The notes beneath the pieces were generated by a model that was given only the letters and a program-made list of their open reading frames with translations, searched no databases and was not told the DNA's origin. 64,000 nucleotides of DNA from Toxoplasma gondii ME49 (taxonomy: Eukaryota > Apicomplexa > Conoidasida > Eucoccidiorida > Sarcocystidae), in assembly GCF_000006565.2 (NCBI RefSeq), contig NC_031473.1, positions 1,116,001 through 1,180,000 on the forward strand, given 5' to 3'. The translations under genes and the position numbers were made by a program. Every line of letters starts with the position of its first letter. The stretch's first letter is position 1. This document shows positions 60,601 through 64,000 of this stretch, in pieces.

Positions 60601-62266
60601 AGGCGAATCGGCTGCGATTTTGCTGTGCTCGGGAGAGAGATCCGCGTTAGCTAACAGAGGCACCCCCAACGTCTTTTAGGAAGTGTTTCCGGATGCGATG
60701 TGATGAGTTGCTCAGACACTTCTTCATCGATTGGACTCCGCCTGCGATTCGCAGTCTTGTCCTTGCTGCGAATGTGTAAAGCAGGGATGCAGCGACGCAA
60801 ACATTACGCCTGGCAAGCTCCTCCGCGTTCGGTGGTAATGGTTCGAGACTACGAAAAACCCGCTCGGGTGCGGAGCCGCTTCAGCAGGTAATGCCTGTGC
60901 TCCTTGCAAAAGGCTCCAGGAGGGGGGATTAGACAGTCGAATGCCACCAGAGCAACCGGATTGTTTGCTGCTTTCTGCGCCGAGAGGCAAAAAAGCGCCA
61001 AGGCATTCTCATGGCAGTCGAAGTGGTCCCCATCGCAGAACCACTGCGAATACGCATTTATAAGAAGTCGTATTTCCTACGTGTGCATCCGTCTGCACCA
61101 GCGTATCAAAAAATGTGAGCTGTCGGGTGGCCCGCAGTGTTGGTGTCGGCACGCCACCACTTGCATATCTAGTAAACTCCACTGTCAGGGCCTACACCGT
61201 ATGCTATTATTATCCAGTGTAAGTTACTTTTCCGCTTGAATTAATAATATGACATGCATTACATCAAGGTTAACGCCATCGTAGAGCGCCCCAGAAAATT
61301 GTTACCCACTTGCCTATGCCCAAGCATCCTCCCACCAGGGTCGGCTATCTGTGCAACACCCTTTTCAGTCAGTTGAGGTTATCATCCGGCAGCTGTTTCA
61401 GGGCGAGACAGACTCGCGCCCGGTCACGCTTCCCAGTTTCGGCGTGAAGTGATGACGCCTCTGCAAAGACCTCCTTCGCACCTTGAATCGCCTTACTCTC
61501 TGTGCGGCAAACGACTCCAGTCCTCACATCCCCGATGACCTCACGCGTCACCATGTCGGTTTCTCGTGTCGCCGCACATTGCCGTTCTTTATTGAAAGTC
61601 ATTCCATCGTTCCCGATGTCCGGCGGCGGCTGCTTCTGCTTCGCTATGCCTTTTCCAACTCAAAACTTCCGAGACACGAAACGCGAGCAGCACCTCCTGC
61701 ATCTCCTGGCGAGTGGTGAGGAGATTGAGAATCTCTGATGTGGCAACATTCGATAACAGTAGATTCATGGTCTTCCGCTACCAAGGGTTGGTGCCATACG
61801 CTGGCCTCCATGTGGAGACCACAAAAGATCGAGGCAGCCGGTATCTGTGAAGAACGCATACGCCAGTTCAACTAGGACAGCGGACACAGTCGAGGAATCG
61901 CTCTGGGCCCCAAGTTCGAGAAATATGAGTGGCATGCGTGCTTGCGCTTTCTCTTTTTCCGTCGATCACCAGCCATGTGATGGAGGCGGGGAGGAGCTGG
62001 GTCGACACGAGCCAAAGAATCTAGCGGACTCACGTTCAGCTCAGGGTTCAGCCCAACGCGCTTTGCATCGTCTGAAACATCCATGCACGACCAGCTGTCC
62101 TGTCACAGCGGCCCAGCCGTTCTTTGCCCATAACGTCTTCGCCACAAACGTTACACGTACGTGACGCGACATAACCAGCTGGATATCCTTCCTCGCGAGC
62201 TTGCGAATGCTGGAAACATTTTGGCGGTCTACATGATGAGTCGTGGGAGTGTCAGCACCTGTCAGC
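57672..62266. other. intergenic region between family copies 2 and 3
   Basis: Contains the upstream region of copy 2 and the 3' region of copy 3. Short open frames lie on both strands, for example 58079-58489 (-) and 60329-60595 (+). None carries the family signatures or another recognisable domain. Confidence 0.45.
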
Positions 62267-64000
62267 CTACGACGTTGGCCCATCGGCTTCCTGCTTTCCA
62301 TCCGTCTTCGGGAGGTTGTCTGCATCTGGTAGTTCTTCCGTCATTGACTCTGGCGCCTCATGCACGTTTCTGACTTCAGCCGCCGCGGCTCCGCGTATGT
62401 CTGGGGCATGTGCGTTATTAGGGAGAGGATCCCACCGCCGCTGAGGATGTCTCACATTGGCGCGTGCTGTCGCACTATAACTGTCACAGTAGGCGTTGAA
62501 ATGTCTATCCTTTCGTTGTATGTATTCGTCATGAAATCCATCGAGCATGGAGAGAGCAGCTTGAACTTTTGCTTGGAGCGCTGGGTCAGACACCGGTGTC
62601 CGGTCGTTCAGCCGCCTCCATCGGCTAGCAGCTACTTCCACAACTCTCAAAGACAAAAAGGCAGATGCTATGCCAAACACGGCTGCCGTTCGTTCCTGCT
62701 GCCTTCTTGCCTCGTCTGGGTCCGACGGCGGTATCCACCATTTCGCTTCTACAGCTGACACAACAGATTCGACCTGAGATTCCCACTGTTCCACTTCATC
62801 CTTTAGAAGCATAACGACCGATTCAGGATCCGCTGCTCGAAGTGGCACTCCAGCAGAAGTGTGTACAATGTTTTTGGAATTAGGATTGTATCCACGTTCG
62901 TTGGGGAAAGGTGGTAGCTGGAAATCAGGAAGGGATGGCAGATGGCTGCGCGCGATAATTAGGCTTCGGAATCTTGTGTCCGCCCGCAGAAGCTCTAGGA
63001 GGATCTTGCGAGCAGTGACCGAACGCTTATCAATGGCAGTCAATACCGCTGAAAACGGAGATTCCTCCATATCTCGGCTTACAGCTCCAACAGCGCGACC
63101 CTTCGCAGCTGCTCTCTTTGGATCGTCCTTCGACTTATCCCCTCCGTCGGATTCTCTCTGTTCCAAGGCCTTCTCGTGTAAATGGCGTGCCACATTCAAC
63201 AAAGCCTGCAGTTGAAAGTTGGTTTCCTCCGTCAGTAGTATTACTTTGGTCAGAAAATAGAATTCCGAAGATGAAAAAATCCTTTTTGCAAACCCAGCCG
63301 ATCTAACAATAGCAATGAATTCTTCGCCTCCAAGTTCCCCCTTGATTCGCTCTAAGAGGCGTTGATACTCAACTTGTGCAGATATCAACTTTCGGTGCAA
63401 GCCCGTTACCAGGGCAGCAACATCAGGGAACGGGGACGGCGTGTCTTCGTCGACCTCAGAACCTTTCCCCCCGACACCACTACTGACACCAACATTGTGG
63501 TCGCGCTTGCCGTCCGCACGTCCACCAATCGCTTCAGAAGAATTCGGGACTCCCTCAGCAACTGGCCGTACGTCATGGCGAAACATGCGTTGTCTGCGTC
63601 TGCCGCGAGACTGCGTCGTTTGCTCATCATGGCCCTCTCCGGAGGCTGACACTGGAAACGATATAGACTCCACCTGTTCTGAATGCTGTTCCTTCATTTT
63701 CTGCTTGCGTCTGCCTGCTGCGGAAGACGTTTTGGGTCTTGCTCCTGTTCGTAATGCTTCCCGCTGAGCGGCGGCGTCACTGCCCTCCTCGTCCGCCTCA
63801 GCGACCTTCACCGTCTCACCCACCACTTCAGTCTCTCCGCCGTGTTCTCCTGTATGCTGCGCCCCAGCCCGCGGTCCCGCGGTGGCGGCCTCTCCATCCT
63901 CATCTCCCTTTGCATCCCTTCCGCCTTCATCAGTGCCTGCTTTGTTTTTGTCGGATGCGGCCAACGGTCCCGCCCTTCCCCCTTCTGAGTCTACAGCTGA
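62267..64000 (-). CDS. tandem-family copy 3, 5' end beyond the window
   Basis: The frame is open from the right edge of the window to the stop at 62267-62269, about 577 residues. The part from 63694 to 64000 is almost identical to copy 1. After it the sequence diverges into a C-terminal domain with WWIPPSDPDEARRQQERTA, LPDFQLPPFPNERGYNPNSK and ARANVRHPQRRWDPLPNNAH, each aligning with copies 1 and 2b. It ends in an acidic tail (ELPDADNLPKTDGKQEADG). The signal-anchor and RRL motif would lie outside the window. Confidence 0.85.
   Translation of the reverse strand, partial: SAVDSEGGRAGPLAASDKNKAGTDEGGRDAKGDEDGEAATAGPRAGAQHTGEHGGETEVVGETVKVAEADEEGSDAAAQREALRTGARPKTSSAAGRRKQKMKEQHSEQVESISFPVSASGEGHDEQTTQSRGRRRQRMFRHDVRPVAEGVPNSSEAIGGRADGKRDHNVGVSSGVGGKGSEVDEDTPSPFPDVAALVTGLHRKLISAQVEYQRLLERIKGELGGEEFIAIVRSAGFAKRIFSSSEFYFLTKVILLTEETNFQLQALLNVARHLHEKALEQRESDGGDKSKDDPKRAAAKGRAVGAVSRDMEESPFSAVLTAIDKRSVTARKILLELLRADTRFRSLIIARSHLPSLPDFQLPPFPNERGYNPNSKNIVHTSAGVPLRAADPESVVMLLKDEVEQWESQVESVVSAVEAKWWIPPSDPDEARRQQERTAAVFGIASAFLSLRVVEVAASRWRRLNDRTPVSDPALQAKVQAALSMLDGFHDEYIQRKDRHFNAYCDSYSATARANVRHPQRRWDPLPNNAHAPDIRGAAAAEVRNVHEAPESMTEELPDADNLPKTDGKQEADGPTS
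63694..64000. repeat. near-identical central block of the tandem family (copy 3, truncated)
   Basis: Matches 47043-47349 with only about one mismatch near the left edge. It continues past the window end. Confidence 0.85.

Noticed and set aside
61369..61602. Search for RNA genes and CRISPR-like arrays across intergenic DNA
   Set aside because: I saw no tRNA cloverleaf, rRNA or regular spacer-repeat pattern. CRISPR is not expected in this nuclear genome.

Overview
The window is nuclear DNA of a coccidian apicomplexan, most likely Toxoplasma or a close relative (Hammondia, Neospora). The grounds are intron-rich genes with GT-AG splicing, long pyrimidine-rich leaders, abundant (TA)n runs and TGCATGC motifs in non-coding DNA, a radial spoke gene (flagellated male gamete), and a tandem family carrying a TEXEL-like RRL export motif. 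Gene models were built by hand from splice consensus and reading phase. They are predictions, not transcript-supported models.

Layout, left half. 2-1135 (+): 3' end of a basic, disordered protein. 2760-3858 (+): small single-pass membrane protein. 8283-9826 (-): five-exon gene for a 166-residue protein of unknown function. 13271-14270 (+): three-exon gene whose N-terminus resembles ribosomal protein bL32. 17292-24691 (-): eleven-exon P1/S1-nuclease-family gene, with signal peptide and C-terminal membrane anchor, in which several zinc ligands are replaced.

Layout, right half. 28736-29906 (-): acidic protein with an Arg-rich, presequence-like start. 32018-34520 (-): radial spoke protein 3 homologue, with N-terminal exons unresolved. 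40921-45035 (+): large protein with two adjacent LSD1-type zinc ribbons. 45640-64000 (-): tandem array of a large, apparently undescribed protein family. Its members share a recessed signal-anchor, an RRLAA motif at residues 168-172, a low-complexity Lys/Glu/Gly centre and a conserved helical C-terminal domain with a WW-x-PP-x-DP signature.

The array is the most interesting part. The central ~1.4 kb of two copies is about 99% identical while both flanking regions are strongly diverged. A 20-N assembly gap inside the second copy joins two halves that overlap in content, so at least one further gene is probably missing or collapsed there. The remaining DNA is long intergenic sequence with microsatellites and no gene I can support.
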